Shown piece after piece: positions 8,802-17,001 of a stretch of 64,000 bases of DNA. Every line of letters starts with the position of its first letter. Positions within the stretch are counted from its first letter, which is position 1. Origin of the DNA: Sphingomonas sp. Leaf208 (GTDB lineage Bacteria; Pseudomonadota; Alphaproteobacteria; Sphingomonadales; Sphingomonadaceae); contig NZ_LMKH01000035.1 in assembly GCF_001421415.1 (NCBI RefSeq), positions 369,655 to 433,654 on the forward strand. Direction: 5' to 3'. The notes under the pieces were generated by a model, which did not search any database, was not told where the DNA came from, and worked only from the letters and a program-made list of their open reading frames with translations. A program made the translations under genes and the position numbers.

Positions 8802-9746
8802 ATGGTTGATCGCAAACGCTCCCGGTTCTCCTGCGAACGCAGGAGCCCAGGGTCGCGAGCGTTGCGGGCGGTATCCTGGGCCCCTGCGTTCGCAGGGGCA
8901 CTCGCGCTGCAGGGGTGCGTAAGTGTCTCCGCGCCGACGTCGATCGCAGCGACGCCGACTGTCTCCGCACCCGTCACCGTCGACGGCGTACCCGCCGGCA
9001 TGCAGTATCTCTACGCCTCGGGCGAAGCCGCGGCGGTCAGCATCCAGGCCTGGAACGCGCTCGTCGGCTACGTCCGTACGCAACGCACGCCAACCTCCGT
9101 CGTGCTTGCTCAAGGCGCATCGCTAGCCGCCCCCGCCTGGACCTCCTGCGGCACCAAGCCAAAAGCCGCCGTGTTCGACGTCGACGAGACCGTCCTCCTC
9201 AACCTCGGCTTCGAATACGACGCATCTTCCGGCCAAGCATGGTCCGACCCCCGCTGGCAGGACTGGGAGCGCACCGGCGCCAAGCAGGTCGCGCCCGTCC
9301 CCGGCGCGCTCGCCGCGCTCACCCAGCTCCGCGCGATGGGCATCACGGTAATCTTCAACACCAACCGTTCCGCCGCCAACGCCGCGCAGACTGAGGCCAC
9401 GATCGAAGCCGCCGGCCTAGGCCCCGCGCGCCACGGCGAGACGCTGTTCCTCGCCGGCGACGACGCGATGGGCTCGAAGAAGGACGGCCGCCGCGCGACG
9501 ATCGCTGCGAAATACTGCGTCGTCGCGATGGGCGGCGACCAGCTCGGCGACTTCAGCGACCTGTTCAACGCCGGCCAGACCCCCGCCGCGCGCCGCGCCG
9601 CGGTCCAGTCGCCCGCGATCGCGGCCAGATGGGGGGCAGGGTGGTTCGTCCTCCCCAACCCCGTCTACGGCACCGCGCTGAAGGGCAGCCGCGACGAGGT
9701 ATTCCCGCCAGCAGTCCGCTGGGCCCCGACTGGAGGCGTACGCTAA
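8802..9746 (+). CDS. HAD-family acid phosphatase (lipoprotein e(P4)/class B type) with repeat-derived N-terminus
   Basis: 314 aa from the ATG at 8802; a GTG at 8787 overlapping the scoA stop is an alternative. The HAD catalytic motif VFDVDETVLLN places the nucleophile at Asp126 and the acid/base at Asp128. Later motifs are FNTNRS and GDQLGDFSD. The family dephosphorylates nucleotides or other phosphomonoesters outside the cytoplasm. The N-terminus has a hydrophobic run ending in a lipobox-like LQGC (Cys39), suggesting a lipoprotein. Oddity: residues 8-33, most of the signal peptide, are encoded by an intergenic-type palindromic repeat (8823-8899). It overlaps the next gene as TAATG. Confidence 0.85.
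   Translation: MVDRKRSRFSCERRSPGSRALRAVSWAPAFAGALALQGCVSVSAPTSIAATPTVSAPVTVDGVPAGMQYLYASGEAAAVSIQAWNALVGYVRTQRTPTSVVLAQGASLAAPAWTSCGTKPKAAVFDVDETVLLNLGFEYDASSGQAWSDPRWQDWERTGAKQVAPVPGALAALTQLRAMGITVIFNTNRSAANAAQTEATIEAAGLGPARHGETLFLAGDDAMGSKKDGRRATIAAKYCVVAMGGDQLGDFSDLFNAGQTPAARRAAVQSPAIAARWGAGWFVLPNPVYGTALKGSRDEVFPPAVRWAPTGGVR
8823..8899. repeat. REP-like palindrome (family B') inside a coding region
   Basis: CGGTTCTCCTGCGAACGCAGG at the left pairs with CCCCTGCGTTCGCAGGGG at the right around a ~35-nt centre. It is the same family as the element at 60043-60127 and in frame with the acid phosphatase signal peptide. Confidence 0.75.
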
Positions 9747-10054
9747 TGGCCGACCACCCCAACGCGATCGCACTCGACAAGGGCGCGCAACTCACCAACG
9801 AATCGGTCGAGGTCGCGCGGATCTGGATCACCAACGGCGCCGGCAGCAACGTGCTGATCGACGCGGGCATCCTCGAGGATCCGACCGTGTTCGGCTACCT
9901 TCTCGCCGACACGATCCGCCACGCCGCGCGCGCCTATGCGGGCACCTGGGGCCTCGACGAGGATGCCGCGTTGCAGGCGATCGTCGACGGCGTCGGTACC
10001 GAACTCCGCGAACAATTCACGACCATCACCACCATCCAGGAAGGAATGCACTGA
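9746..10054 (+). CDS. Small conserved protein, probably DUF5076
   Basis: 102 aa. It starts MADHPNAIALDKGAQLTNES and has a compact alpha/beta pattern with VEVARIWITNG near residue 21 and two helices rich in Ala. There is no signal peptide or membrane segment. It resembles the DUF5076 family of alphaproteobacteria; I recognise the family only tentatively and its function is unknown. Translation is coupled at both ends: its ATG overlaps the phosphatase stop and its TGA overlaps the scoB start. It is therefore co-expressed with the CoA transferase. Confidence 0.75.
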   Translation: MADHPNAIALDKGAQLTNESVEVARIWITNGAGSNVLIDAGILEDPTVFGYLLADTIRHAARAYAGTWGLDEDAALQAIVDGVGTELREQFTTITTIQEGMH

Positions 10055-10689
10055 TGCCCTGGGACCGTAACCAGATGGCCGCGCGCGCCGCTAAGGAACT
10101 GAAGGACGGGTACTACGTCAATCTCGGCATCGGCATCCCGACGCTGGTCGCGAACAACATCCCCGATGGCATGACCGTCACGCTCCAGTCGGAGAACGGC
10201 ATGCTCGGGATCGGCCCGTTCCCCTATGCGGGCGAGGAGGACGCCGACCTGATCAACGCCGGCAAGCAGACGATCAGCGAACTCCCCTCTTCGGTCTATT
10301 TCAGCTCGTCGGACAGCTTCGCGATGATCCGCGGCGGCCATATCGACCTGACGGTGCTCGGCGCGATGGAGGTCAGCGAAGGCGGCGACATCGCCAACTG
10401 GATGATCCCCGGCAAGATGATCAAGGGCATGGGCGGCGCGATGGACCTCGTCGCGGGCGTCAAGCAGATCATCGTCGTGATGGATCACACCGCCAAGGAC
10501 GGAAGCCCCAAGTTCATCCCGTCCTGCACGCTGCCGCTGACCGGCAAGAACGTCGTCGACATGATCGTCACGGATCTCGCCGTGTTCCAGCGCGCGGATC
10601 ACGACAGCCCGTTCAAGCTCGTCGAAATGGCGCCGGGCGTAACCGCGGACGAGATCGCCGCGAAGACCACCGCGCGCTACACCGCCTGA
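10054..10689 (+). CDS. scoB: 3-oxoacid CoA-transferase subunit B
   Basis: 211 aa. The catalytic glutamate of family I CoA transferases is visible in QSENGMLGIGPFP near residue 48. The N-terminal LGIGIPTLVANNI segment and the C-terminal DLAVFQ are typical of beta subunits. It forms the transferase with ScoA for ketone-body or aromatic/branched-chain degradation. Its start and stop both overlap neighbours (TGATG at each end). Confidence 0.93.
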   Translation: MPWDRNQMAARAAKELKDGYYVNLGIGIPTLVANNIPDGMTVTLQSENGMLGIGPFPYAGEEDADLINAGKQTISELPSSVYFSSSDSFAMIRGGHIDLTVLGAMEVSEGGDIANWMIPGKMIKGMGGAMDLVAGVKQIIVVMDHTAKDGSPKFIPSCTLPLTGKNVVDMIVTDLAVFQRADHDSPFKLVEMAPGVTADEIAAKTTARYTA

Positions 10690-11372
10690 TGGGCTACACC
10701 CTCGTCACCGCGAACCGCAATTACTCGAGCTGGTCGCTGCGCCCCTGGGCCTTGATGAAGGCGCTCGGCATCGACTTCGAGGACCGGATCGAGCCGTTCC
10801 TGGCGCCCGTCAATTACGAGGCGTTCCGCGCCTTCTCGCCGACCGGGCAAGTGCCGGTGCTGATCGACGGCACGCGAACCGTGTGGGATTCGCTCGGCAT
10901 CGTCCTCTACCTCGCCGACCGTCACGACGGCGTCTGGCCGGTCGATGCCGAGGCACGCGCGTGGGCGATCTGCGCGACCGCCGAAATGCATGGCGGGTTC
11001 TCCGCGCTCCGCAACGAGCGGACGATGAACGTTGGCGTTCGCGTCGACGCCGCCCCCGGCAGCGCTGCGCTCGACCGCGATGTCGCGCGGATCGCCGAAC
11101 TGTGGAGCGAGGGACTCGATCGGTTCGGTGGCCCCTGGCTCGGCGGCGCCGATTTCACCGCGGTTGACGCCTTCTATACGCCGGTCGCGTTCCGCGTGCG
11201 GACCTACGGGATCGACGTCGGTCCGAAAGGTCTTGCTTGGGTCGGGCGGATCATCGCGCACCCGGCGATGAGCGAATGGGAAGCGACCGCGCTCGCCGAG
11301 ACATGGCGCGAGGAAAGCCACGAGGCCGACCTCGCGACATGCGGGTCGATCACCGCGGACCTCCGCCGCTGA
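10689..11372 (+). CDS. Glutathione S-transferase family protein
   Basis: 227 aa. The N-terminal thioredoxin-fold domain has NRNYSSWSLRPWALMKAL, where the SSWSLRP segment supplies the GSH-activating Ser in this subfamily. GQVPVLIDG follows, with the cis-Pro glutathione site, and then DSLGIVLYLADR. A helical C-terminal domain follows. The function may be detoxification or isomerisation of a metabolite from the CoA-transferase pathway, but no substrate can be read from sequence. Start and stop overlap scoB and the esterase. Confidence 0.85.
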   Translation: MGYTLVTANRNYSSWSLRPWALMKALGIDFEDRIEPFLAPVNYEAFRAFSPTGQVPVLIDGTRTVWDSLGIVLYLADRHDGVWPVDAEARAWAICATAEMHGGFSALRNERTMNVGVRVDAAPGSAALDRDVARIAELWSEGLDRFGGPWLGGADFTAVDAFYTPVAFRVRTYGIDVGPKGLAWVGRIIAHPAMSEWEATALAETWREESHEADLATCGSITADLRR

Positions 11373-12253
11373 TGCGCCGCGCCGCGATCGTCATAGCGCT
11401 GATCGTGATCCTGATCGCAGGCGCGGCGTTCACTGCGGGACCGGGTACCCTCAGCGTCCTGGACGGCATCATGGGCGGCGGACGCGGCACCGCCCGTATC
11501 CGCGAAGGCGTCCCGTTCGGCACGCACGGCCAGAAGCTCGACGTCTGGCGCCCGTCCGGCGGCGCCAAGACCGGCCTGCCGGTGCTGATCTTCTGGTACG
11601 GCGGCGGCTGGGTCCACGGCTCACGTGGCGCCTATGCGTTCGCCGCCCGCGCCTATGCGAAGGCGGGTTACGTCGTCGTCATGCCCGACTACCGCAAAGT
11701 CCCCGACGTTCGCTTCCCCGCCTTCCTCCAGGACGGCGCCGAAGCGGTGAAATGGACCCGCAACCACATCGCAGAGGCCGGCGGCGATCCGAACCGGATC
11801 GCGGTCGCGGGGCATTCCGCCGGCGCCTACACCGTCGCGATGCTGACGCTCGACGAGCGCTGGCTGAAGGCGGAAGGCGTCGACCCGCACGTCATCAAGG
11901 CCGCGGTCGGCCTGTGCGGCCCCTACGACTTCTACCCCTTCACCGCCAAGCGCGCGATCGACGCGATGCAGGGGGCGGCGGACCCGGTGATGACCCAGCC
12001 GATCCACTTCGCGCGGCCGGACGCACCGCCGATGCTGCTGATTACGGCGGGTGACGACACGCAGGTCAAGCCGCACAACGCGATCAACCTTACCGCGCGA
12101 CTAAAGGCGCTTGGGGCGCCGGTGACGCATATCGACTATCCCGGCCTCAGCCACGAGAACGTCGCGATGGCACTCTCGAAACCGTTCCGCGGGAAGGCGC
12201 CGGTGGTGGTCGACAGCGTCGCGTTTCTCAATGCGGCGATGCCCGCGCGGTAA
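11372..12253 (+). CDS. Alpha/beta hydrolase (BD-FAE/HSL-like esterase), membrane-anchored or exported
   Basis: 293 aa. The N-terminus MRRAAIVIALIVILIAGAAF is a signal peptide or anchor. The oxyanion region FWYGGGWVHGS, the nucleophile elbow GHSAGAY, an acidic TAGDDTQVKPHNA and the catalytic His in GLSHENV complete the Ser-Asp-His set. These enzymes cleave short acyl esters. It is the last gene of the scoA run, which is followed by a repeat at 12262-12314. Confidence 0.85.
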   Translation: MRRAAIVIALIVILIAGAAFTAGPGTLSVLDGIMGGGRGTARIREGVPFGTHGQKLDVWRPSGGAKTGLPVLIFWYGGGWVHGSRGAYAFAARAYAKAGYVVVMPDYRKVPDVRFPAFLQDGAEAVKWTRNHIAEAGGDPNRIAVAGHSAGAYTVAMLTLDERWLKAEGVDPHVIKAAVGLCGPYDFYPFTAKRAIDAMQGAADPVMTQPIHFARPDAPPMLLITAGDDTQVKPHNAINLTARLKALGAPVTHIDYPGLSHENVAMALSKPFRGKAPVVVDSVAFLNAAMPAR

Positions 12254-12261
12254 CCGCCCGT

Positions 12262-12314
12262 GTGTCCCCGCGAAGGCGGGGACCCAGTCTGGGCACCCGC
12301 CTTCGCGGGTGGAC
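12262..12314. repeat. REP-like palindrome (family B)
   Basis: GTCCCCGCGAAGGCGGGGAC at the left and ACCCGCCTTCGCGGGTGGAC at the right, around CCAGTCTGGGC. It separates the scoA run from leuC. Confidence 0.75.
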
Positions 12315-12410
12315 AATCTTTCCGCAGGCCCTCCACGCGCACGGTTCAGCGACCGAAAATTACATACAACCTTGGCGCAGCACCCCTTTTCGGTTAACGC
12401 GCGCTCCATC

Positions 12411-13847
12411 ATGGCCACTCCGCAAACGCTGTACGAAAAGATCTGGGCGGCGCACGTCGTCGAACGCCGCGACGACGGCACCTGCCTGATCTATATCGAC
12501 CGCCACCTCGTCCACGAAGTCACCAGCCCGCAGGCGTTCGAAGGTCTCCGCGTGGCAGGCCGCAAGGTCCGCCGCCCCGATCTGACGCTCGCCGTCCCCG
12601 ATCACAACCTCCCGACCACCGCGCGGAAAGACGCCGCCGGCCGCGTCCTGCCGATCGCCGACCCCGAAAGCGCGCAACAGCTCGACGCGCTCCGCCGCAA
12701 CACGTCCGAGTTCGGCATCGACTATATCGACGCGACCGCCGCCGAGCAGGGCATCGTCCACGTCGTCGGCCCCGAACAGGGTTTCACGCTGCCCGGCACC
12801 ACGCTGGTCTGCGGCGACAGTCACACCTCGGCACACGGTGCGCTCGGCGCTTTGGCGTTCGGGATCGGCACCAGCGAAGTCGAGCACGTTCTCGCCACGC
12901 AGACGTTGCTGTTGTCGCAGGCCAAGACGATGGAAGTCCGCGTCGACGGCGAACTCGGCTTCGGCGTTAGCCCGAAGGACGTCATCCTCGCGATCATCGG
13001 CAAGATCGGCGCCGCGGGTGGCACCGGCCATGTCATCGAGTTCACCGGCAGCGTGATCCGCAACATGTCGATCGAAGGTCGCCTGACGATCGCCAACATG
13101 TCGATCGAGGCGGGCGCGCGCGCCGGCCTAATCGCGCCCGACGACACCACCTTCGCGTATCTGAAGGGCCGCCCCATGGCCCCGACCGGCGAGAACTGGG
13201 ACAAGGCCGTGACATGGTGGCGCAGCCTCGCGACCGAACCCGGCGCGCGCTACGACAAGACCGTCACGCTCGACGCCGCCGATATCGCCCCCGGCCTCAC
13301 CTGGGGCACCAGCCCCGAGGACGTCGTGCCGATCACCGGATTCGTCCCCGAACCGTCGAGCTTTGCGGATCCCGCCAAGCAGGCCGCCGCGCAGAAATCG
13401 CTCGATTACATGGGCCTCACCGCCGGCACGGCGATGCGCGACGTACCGATCCAGCACGTCTTCATCGGCAGCTGCACCAACAGCCGTATCGAAGACCTGC
13501 GCGCCGCCGCAGCGATCGCCGACGGTCGCCATGTCGCCACCGGTGTCCGCGCGCTCGTCGTCCCCGGCTCGGGCCTCGTCAAGCGTCAGGCCGAAGCCGA
13601 GGGGCTCGACCGTATCTTCATCACCGCGGGCTTCGAATGGCGCGAGCCGGGCTGTTCGATGTGCCTCGCGATGAACCCGGACAAAGTCCCTGCGGGGGAG
13701 CGTTGCGCTTCCACGTCGAACCGTAATTTCGTCGGCAGACAGGGTCCCGGAGCGCGCACGCATCTGGTATCACCCGCGATGGCGGCGGCGGCGGCGGTGA
13801 CCGGTAAGCTGAGCGACGTCAGAGAGTTGATGGGGGAAAAAGCATGA
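12411..13847 (+). CDS. leuC: 3-isopropylmalate dehydratase large subunit
   Basis: 478 aa from the ATG at 12411; the in-frame upstream extension runs through a repeat and is not coding. It is an aconitase-family protein, and the [4Fe-4S] cysteines are visible in GSCTNSRIEDL and GCSMCLAMN. CGDSHTSAHGALGALAFGIG is the substrate-binding signature. With LeuD it isomerises 2- to 3-isopropylmalate in leucine biosynthesis. Its TGA overlaps the ATG of a 34-codon microprotein gene. Confidence 0.97.
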   Translation: MATPQTLYEKIWAAHVVERRDDGTCLIYIDRHLVHEVTSPQAFEGLRVAGRKVRRPDLTLAVPDHNLPTTARKDAAGRVLPIADPESAQQLDALRRNTSEFGIDYIDATAAEQGIVHVVGPEQGFTLPGTTLVCGDSHTSAHGALGALAFGIGTSEVEHVLATQTLLLSQAKTMEVRVDGELGFGVSPKDVILAIIGKIGAAGGTGHVIEFTGSVIRNMSIEGRLTIANMSIEAGARAGLIAPDDTTFAYLKGRPMAPTGENWDKAVTWWRSLATEPGARYDKTVTLDAADIAPGLTWGTSPEDVVPITGFVPEPSSFADPAKQAAAQKSLDYMGLTAGTAMRDVPIQHVFIGSCTNSRIEDLRAAAAIADGRHVATGVRALVVPGSGLVKRQAEAEGLDRIFITAGFEWREPGCSMCLAMNPDKVPAGERCASTSNRNFVGRQGPGARTHLVSPAMAAAAAVTGKLSDVRELMGEKA

Positions 13848-13948
13848 AGAAGGTTTTCGTATTGCTGGCGGCTGGGGCAATGCTCAGCGGCGTCGCGGCC
13901 TATGTCGCATCGGCGCGTGTCGTTCCGGAGCGTACGGAACAGCGATGA
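13844..13948 (+). CDS. 34-aa membrane microprotein between leuC and leuD
   Basis: 34 codons, beginning MKKVFVLLAAGAMLSG, then AAYVASARVVPERTEQR. Two basic residues, one hydrophobic helix and a charged tail suggest a signal peptide-like or single-pass protein. It is coupled to both neighbours by ATGA overlaps: its start overlaps the leuC stop and its stop overlaps the leuD start. This double coupling and the short clean frame support real translation. At minimum it would carry ribosomes from leuC to leuD. No family recognised. Confidence 0.65.
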   Translation: MKKVFVLLAAGAMLSGVAAYVASARVVPERTEQR

Positions 13949-14574
13949 CCCCCGTCACGACCGTCTCGGGCCGCGCATATCCGTGGGGCGCGAAAAACAT
14001 CGACACCGACGTCATCATCCCGGCACACTGGCTGAAGACGATCACGCGCACGGGCCTCGGTCGCGGTGCGTTCGAGACGGTCCGCGCGCAACCCGGCAAC
14101 ATCTTCGACGACCCGCGCTATGCCGGGTCGCCGATCCTCATTGCCGGCGACAATTTCGGCTGCGGCTCCAGTCGCGAGCATGCCGCGTGGGCGCTCGCCG
14201 ACATGGGTATCACCGCAGTGATCGCACCGAGCTTCTCCGACATCTTTTCGGGCAACGCATTCAAGAACGGCATCGTCCCCGTCGTCCTCCCGCAGGAGGC
14301 GATCGACCGCCTGCTGGAGGTCGCCAAAGACCAGACCGTCACCGTCGATCTCGAGACGATGACGGTCACCACCCCGTTCCAGGACCGCTTCACCTTCGAA
14401 CTCGACGCATTCCGTCGCCAGTGCCTCATGGAAGGGCTGGACGAAGTCGGCCTGACGCTGGCAAGGGATACCCAGATTTCGAAATTCGAGGAGGCGGTCG
14501 CATCGAATCGCCCCTGGACGACGGTGGAGAGCGGGTATGCGAGCATTGGTGTCGAAGGCAGTCGGCGGACCTGA
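13945..14574 (+). CDS. leuD: 3-isopropylmalate dehydratase small subunit
   Basis: 209 aa. It has the swivelling-domain signature GDNFGCGSSREHAAWAL near residue 70, which closes over the LeuC cluster, and begins with the usual IDTDVIIPAHWLK. It works with LeuC in leuCD heterodimers. The start is within an ATGA overlap with the preceding microprotein gene, and the 3' end overlaps the next gene by 38 bp. No leuB is present in the window. Confidence 0.97.
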   Translation: MTPVTTVSGRAYPWGAKNIDTDVIIPAHWLKTITRTGLGRGAFETVRAQPGNIFDDPRYAGSPILIAGDNFGCGSSREHAAWALADMGITAVIAPSFSDIFSGNAFKNGIVPVVLPQEAIDRLLEVAKDQTVTVDLETMTVTTPFQDRFTFELDAFRRQCLMEGLDEVGLTLARDTQISKFEEAVASNRPWTTVESGYASIGVEGSRRT

Positions 14575-15535
14575 AACTCTGGAAATGGTCGAGCTGCCCG
14601 ATCTGGTAGCCGGCCCCGGACAGGTCGTCGTCGCAGTCAAGGCCTGCGCGATCAACTTCCCCGACGTCCTGATCATCGAGGACAAATACCAGTTCAAGCC
14701 ACAGCGCCCGTTCGCACCGGGCGGCGAGATCGCCGGAACGATCGATTCGATCGGCGAAGGCGTCACCGGCTGGGCAGTCGGCGACCGCGTGATCGCGATG
14801 CTCGGTCACGGCGGCCTCTGCGAGAAGGTGATCGCCGACCCCGCCAAGCTCTACCGCCTCCCCGAAGGCCGCAGCTTCGCCGAGGGCGCCTCGCTGATCC
14901 TCACCTACGGCACGACGATCCACGCACTGCTCGACCGCGGCCACATCAAGGCGGGGCAGACCTTGCTTGTACTCGGGGCGGCCGGCGGGGTAGGGCTCGC
15001 CGCGATCGAACTCGGCAAGGCGTTCGGCGCGAAGGTCGTCGCCGCGGTCTCGTCCGAGGAAAAGGCCGCTGCCGCCAAGTCAGCCGGTGCGGACGAAACG
15101 CTGATCTATGCCCGCGCCCCGTTCGACAGGGACCAATCGAAGGCGCTCGCCGAGCAGTTCAAGGCCGCGGTCGGTCGTGACGGCGCGCACGTCGTCTACG
15201 ATCCAGTCGGCGGCGATTATGCCGAGCCCGCGCTCCGATCCATCGCGTGGGAGGGCAAGTATCTCGTCGTCGGTTTCCCCGCCGGCATCCCGAAACTGCC
15301 GCTCAACCTGACGCTGCTCAAAAGCTGCGACGTGTGCGGCGTATTCTGGGGGGCGTTCGCGGCGCGTGATCCGAAGGCGAACCAGGCGCATATCGAAACG
15401 CTGTTCGATTTGTGGGAAGCCGGGAAGATCGCGCCGCGCGTGACGGAAACATTTGCTTTCGAGGACGGCGGCAAGGCCATCGCGAAGATGGCGGCTCGCG
15501 GTGCTATCGGGAAACTCGTCGTAGAGGTCGGCTGA
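14537..15535 (+). CDS. NADPH:quinone oxidoreductase family protein (MDR superfamily)
   Basis: 332 aa. GroES-like domain with APGGEIAGTIDSIGEGV, then a Rossmann domain with VLGAAGGVGLAAIELGKAFG near residue 148. It lacks zinc ligands, as is usual for the quinone oxidoreductase/enoyl reductase branch. It probably reduces quinones or 2-enoyl compounds with NADPH. The ATG lies 38 bp inside leuD in another frame, so it is probably expressed from the leu operon. A link to leucine metabolism is not implied by the family. Confidence 0.87.
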   Translation: MRALVSKAVGGPETLEMVELPDLVAGPGQVVVAVKACAINFPDVLIIEDKYQFKPQRPFAPGGEIAGTIDSIGEGVTGWAVGDRVIAMLGHGGLCEKVIADPAKLYRLPEGRSFAEGASLILTYGTTIHALLDRGHIKAGQTLLVLGAAGGVGLAAIELGKAFGAKVVAAVSSEEKAAAAKSAGADETLIYARAPFDRDQSKALAEQFKAAVGRDGAHVVYDPVGGDYAEPALRSIAWEGKYLVVGFPAGIPKLPLNLTLLKSCDVCGVFWGAFAARDPKANQAHIETLFDLWEAGKIAPRVTETFAFEDGGKAIAKMAARGAIGKLVVEVG

Positions 15536-15558
15536 GTACAGCTGCCTCTACAGGGGGG

Positions 15559-15702
15559 TCAAAACACGTTGTACGCAACGGTGGCGATCGCGCCCCACAT
15601 CGCTATCGACGCAAAAATTCCGTAGGCAAGCCCGTGCACGACCGGCGGTGTAGCGCGCGTCTTGGCCACGGAAACGGATGTCGGCTGGGATAGCGTCGTC
15701 AT
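15559..15702 (-). CDS. 47-aa single-pass membrane protein
   Basis: Complementary frame from the ATG at 15702 to the TGA at 15561-15559, not part of any larger gene. The polar N-terminus (MTTLSQPTSVSVAKTRATPP) is followed by one hydrophobic helix, GLAYGIFASIAMWGAIATVAY, to residue 44. A good RBS, GGAGAG, lies 5 nt upstream of the start. An EcfG-like promoter (15747-15771) lies about 45 bp upstream. No family recognised; the set-up fits a stress-induced membrane microprotein. It is convergent with the quinone oxidoreductase. Confidence 0.65.
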   Translation of the reverse strand: MTTLSQPTSVSVAKTRATPPVVHGLAYGIFASIAMWGAIATVAYNVF

Positions 15703-15746
15703 ATCACTCTCCTATCCGTGCACTGTGTCACGTGATCGACTTATAT

Positions 15747-15771
15747 ATCGTTACAACCAGACCATAGTTCC
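15747..15771 (-). promoter_or_regulatory. EcfG-like promoter upstream of the 47-aa gene
   Basis: Minus strand reads GGAAC (15771-15767), 16 nt, then CGAT (15750-15747). The known alphaproteobacterial EcfG consensus is GGAAC-N16/17-CGTT, so one base of the -10 differs. The predicted leader is about 38 nt. Confidence 0.45.
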
Positions 15772-15861
15772 AGTAGTTTTTGTACGTTTTCGTCGATTGT
15801 TGCGCGGGGGCGTTGTGCGACCTATCTCGGGGCCCACGACGAGACTGAACGGGGACCCGCA

Positions 15862-16185
15862 ATGACCACTTTCGACGACCGCGAACGCGCCAGCGAGGCG
15901 AATTTCGCGCGCGAGGAAGAGATGGCCTTCCGGATAACGGCCCGCCGAAATCGCCTGCTTGGTGGCTGGGCCGCGCAGGAAATGCAGCTGACCCCTGAAG
16001 AGACGGACGCCTATGCGACCGCGCTTGTTCATGCCGACATGGAAGGCGGTGGCGACGACGACGTCGTGCGGAAACTGGTCGGCGACCTGACCGCCGCGGG
16101 GCTCGACCATGACGAAGCTACCGTCCGCCGCGCGCTGGCGCAGCAGATGATCGAGGCACGTCGCCAATTGCTAGAGTCGCATTGA
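15862..16185 (+). CDS. DUF1476 protein, F1-ATPase inhibitor subunit zeta
   Basis: 107 aa, all helical and highly charged, with the family start MTTFDDRERASEANFAREEEM and the later RRNRLLGGWAAQEM. In alphaproteobacteria this family (zeta subunit) binds F1-ATPase and blocks ATP hydrolysis, with the inhibitory part at the N-terminus. No atp genes are nearby. The next gene begins 1 nt after the stop, so it is co-transcribed with bolA and grxD. Confidence 0.9.
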   Translation: MTTFDDRERASEANFAREEEMAFRITARRNRLLGGWAAQEMQLTPEETDAYATALVHADMEGGGDDDVVRKLVGDLTAAGLDHDEATVRRALAQQMIEARRQLLESH

Positions 16186-16186
16186 T

Positions 16187-16417
16187 ATGCCGATGGCTGC
16201 CAACGATATCGAAGCGATGATCAAGGACGCGATCCCCGATGCCCAGGTCGAGATCACCGATCTCGCGGGTGACGGCGATCATTATGCTGCCAAGGTCACC
16301 GCCGCCAGCTTTGCCGGGATGAGCCGGGTGAAGCAGCACCAGGCCGTCTATGCCGCGCTCGGCGGTCGGATGGGCGGCGTCCTGCACGCACTACAGCTTA
16401 CGACCGCAATCTCCTGA
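16187..16417 (+). CDS. BolA family protein
   Basis: 76 aa with the class II KH-like fold. VEITDLAGDGDHYAAKVTA is followed by the MSRVKQHQAVYAALGGRMGG helix typical of the family. BolA proteins pair with monothiol glutaredoxins through a [2Fe-2S] cluster, and the gene directly downstream encodes one. This supports a joint role in Fe-S trafficking or iron sensing. An in-frame ATG two codons in is an alternative start. Confidence 0.92.
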   Translation: MPMAANDIEAMIKDAIPDAQVEITDLAGDGDHYAAKVTAASFAGMSRVKQHQAVYAALGGRMGGVLHALQLTTAIS

Positions 16418-16428
16418 GGACCGAAGAC

Positions 16429-16752
16429 ATGACCGACGATTCCAACGCCCGCATCGACGCCTTGGTAAAAGCCAGCCCGGTAGTTTTGTTCATGAAGGGC
16501 AGCCCGTTGTTCCCGCAGTGCGGCTTTTCCAGCCGCGCGATCGCGATCCTCAACCACCTCGAGGTCGAGTTCGAGAGCGTCGACGTGTTGCAGGATCAGG
16601 GCATCCGGCAGGGTATCAAGAGCTATTCGGATTGGCCGACGATCCCGCAGCTTTACGTCGATGGCGAATTCGTCGGCGGCTCGGACATCATGATGGAGAT
16701 GTACGAGAGCGGCGAGCTGGCGCAGTTGTTCGAGACGCAGAAGGCCAACTGA
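16429..16752 (+). CDS. grxD: Monothiol glutaredoxin, Grx4 family
   Basis: 107 aa. It has the CGFS active site in PQCGFSSRAI near residue 29, WPTIPQLYVDGEFVGGSDI with the cis-Pro, and MYESGELAQLF. The family carries or transfers [2Fe-2S] clusters, often with BolA, which is the gene just upstream. RBS GAGGA precedes the start. A hairpin follows the stop. Confidence 0.95.
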   Translation: MTDDSNARIDALVKASPVVLFMKGSPLFPQCGFSSRAIAILNHLEVEFESVDVLQDQGIRQGIKSYSDWPTIPQLYVDGEFVGGSDIMMEMYESGELAQLFETQKAN

Positions 16753-16766
16753 TCGAGGCACCGGGT

Positions 16767-16811
16767 GGGTGGATCGACGCGAGACCGGAAGGAAAAGCGG
16801 TCGATCCACCC
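16767..16811. terminator. Hairpin downstream of grxD
   Basis: Perfect 12-bp arms, GGGTGGATCGAC (16767-16778) and GTCGATCCACCC (16800-16811), with a 21-nt loop. There is no T-run, so it is a 3'-end stabiliser or Rho-linked end rather than a classic intrinsic terminator. Confidence 0.45.
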
Positions 16812-17001
16812 TGTGAACGCGATCGCGTTCGGTGACGGGACGACATCTGCACTGTCTGTGCCAGAACCCGTCGTTCGCTGTTTTGGCGACGTTCGATAGT
16901 TAACTCAGGTTTGGCCTGACGTCGGCCTGTAAGAGTTTCCGACAGCTCTCCGCGACTAACGAGGTCTTGCCATCGCCGCGCCGAGCCGCCATTTCGCATC
17001 C

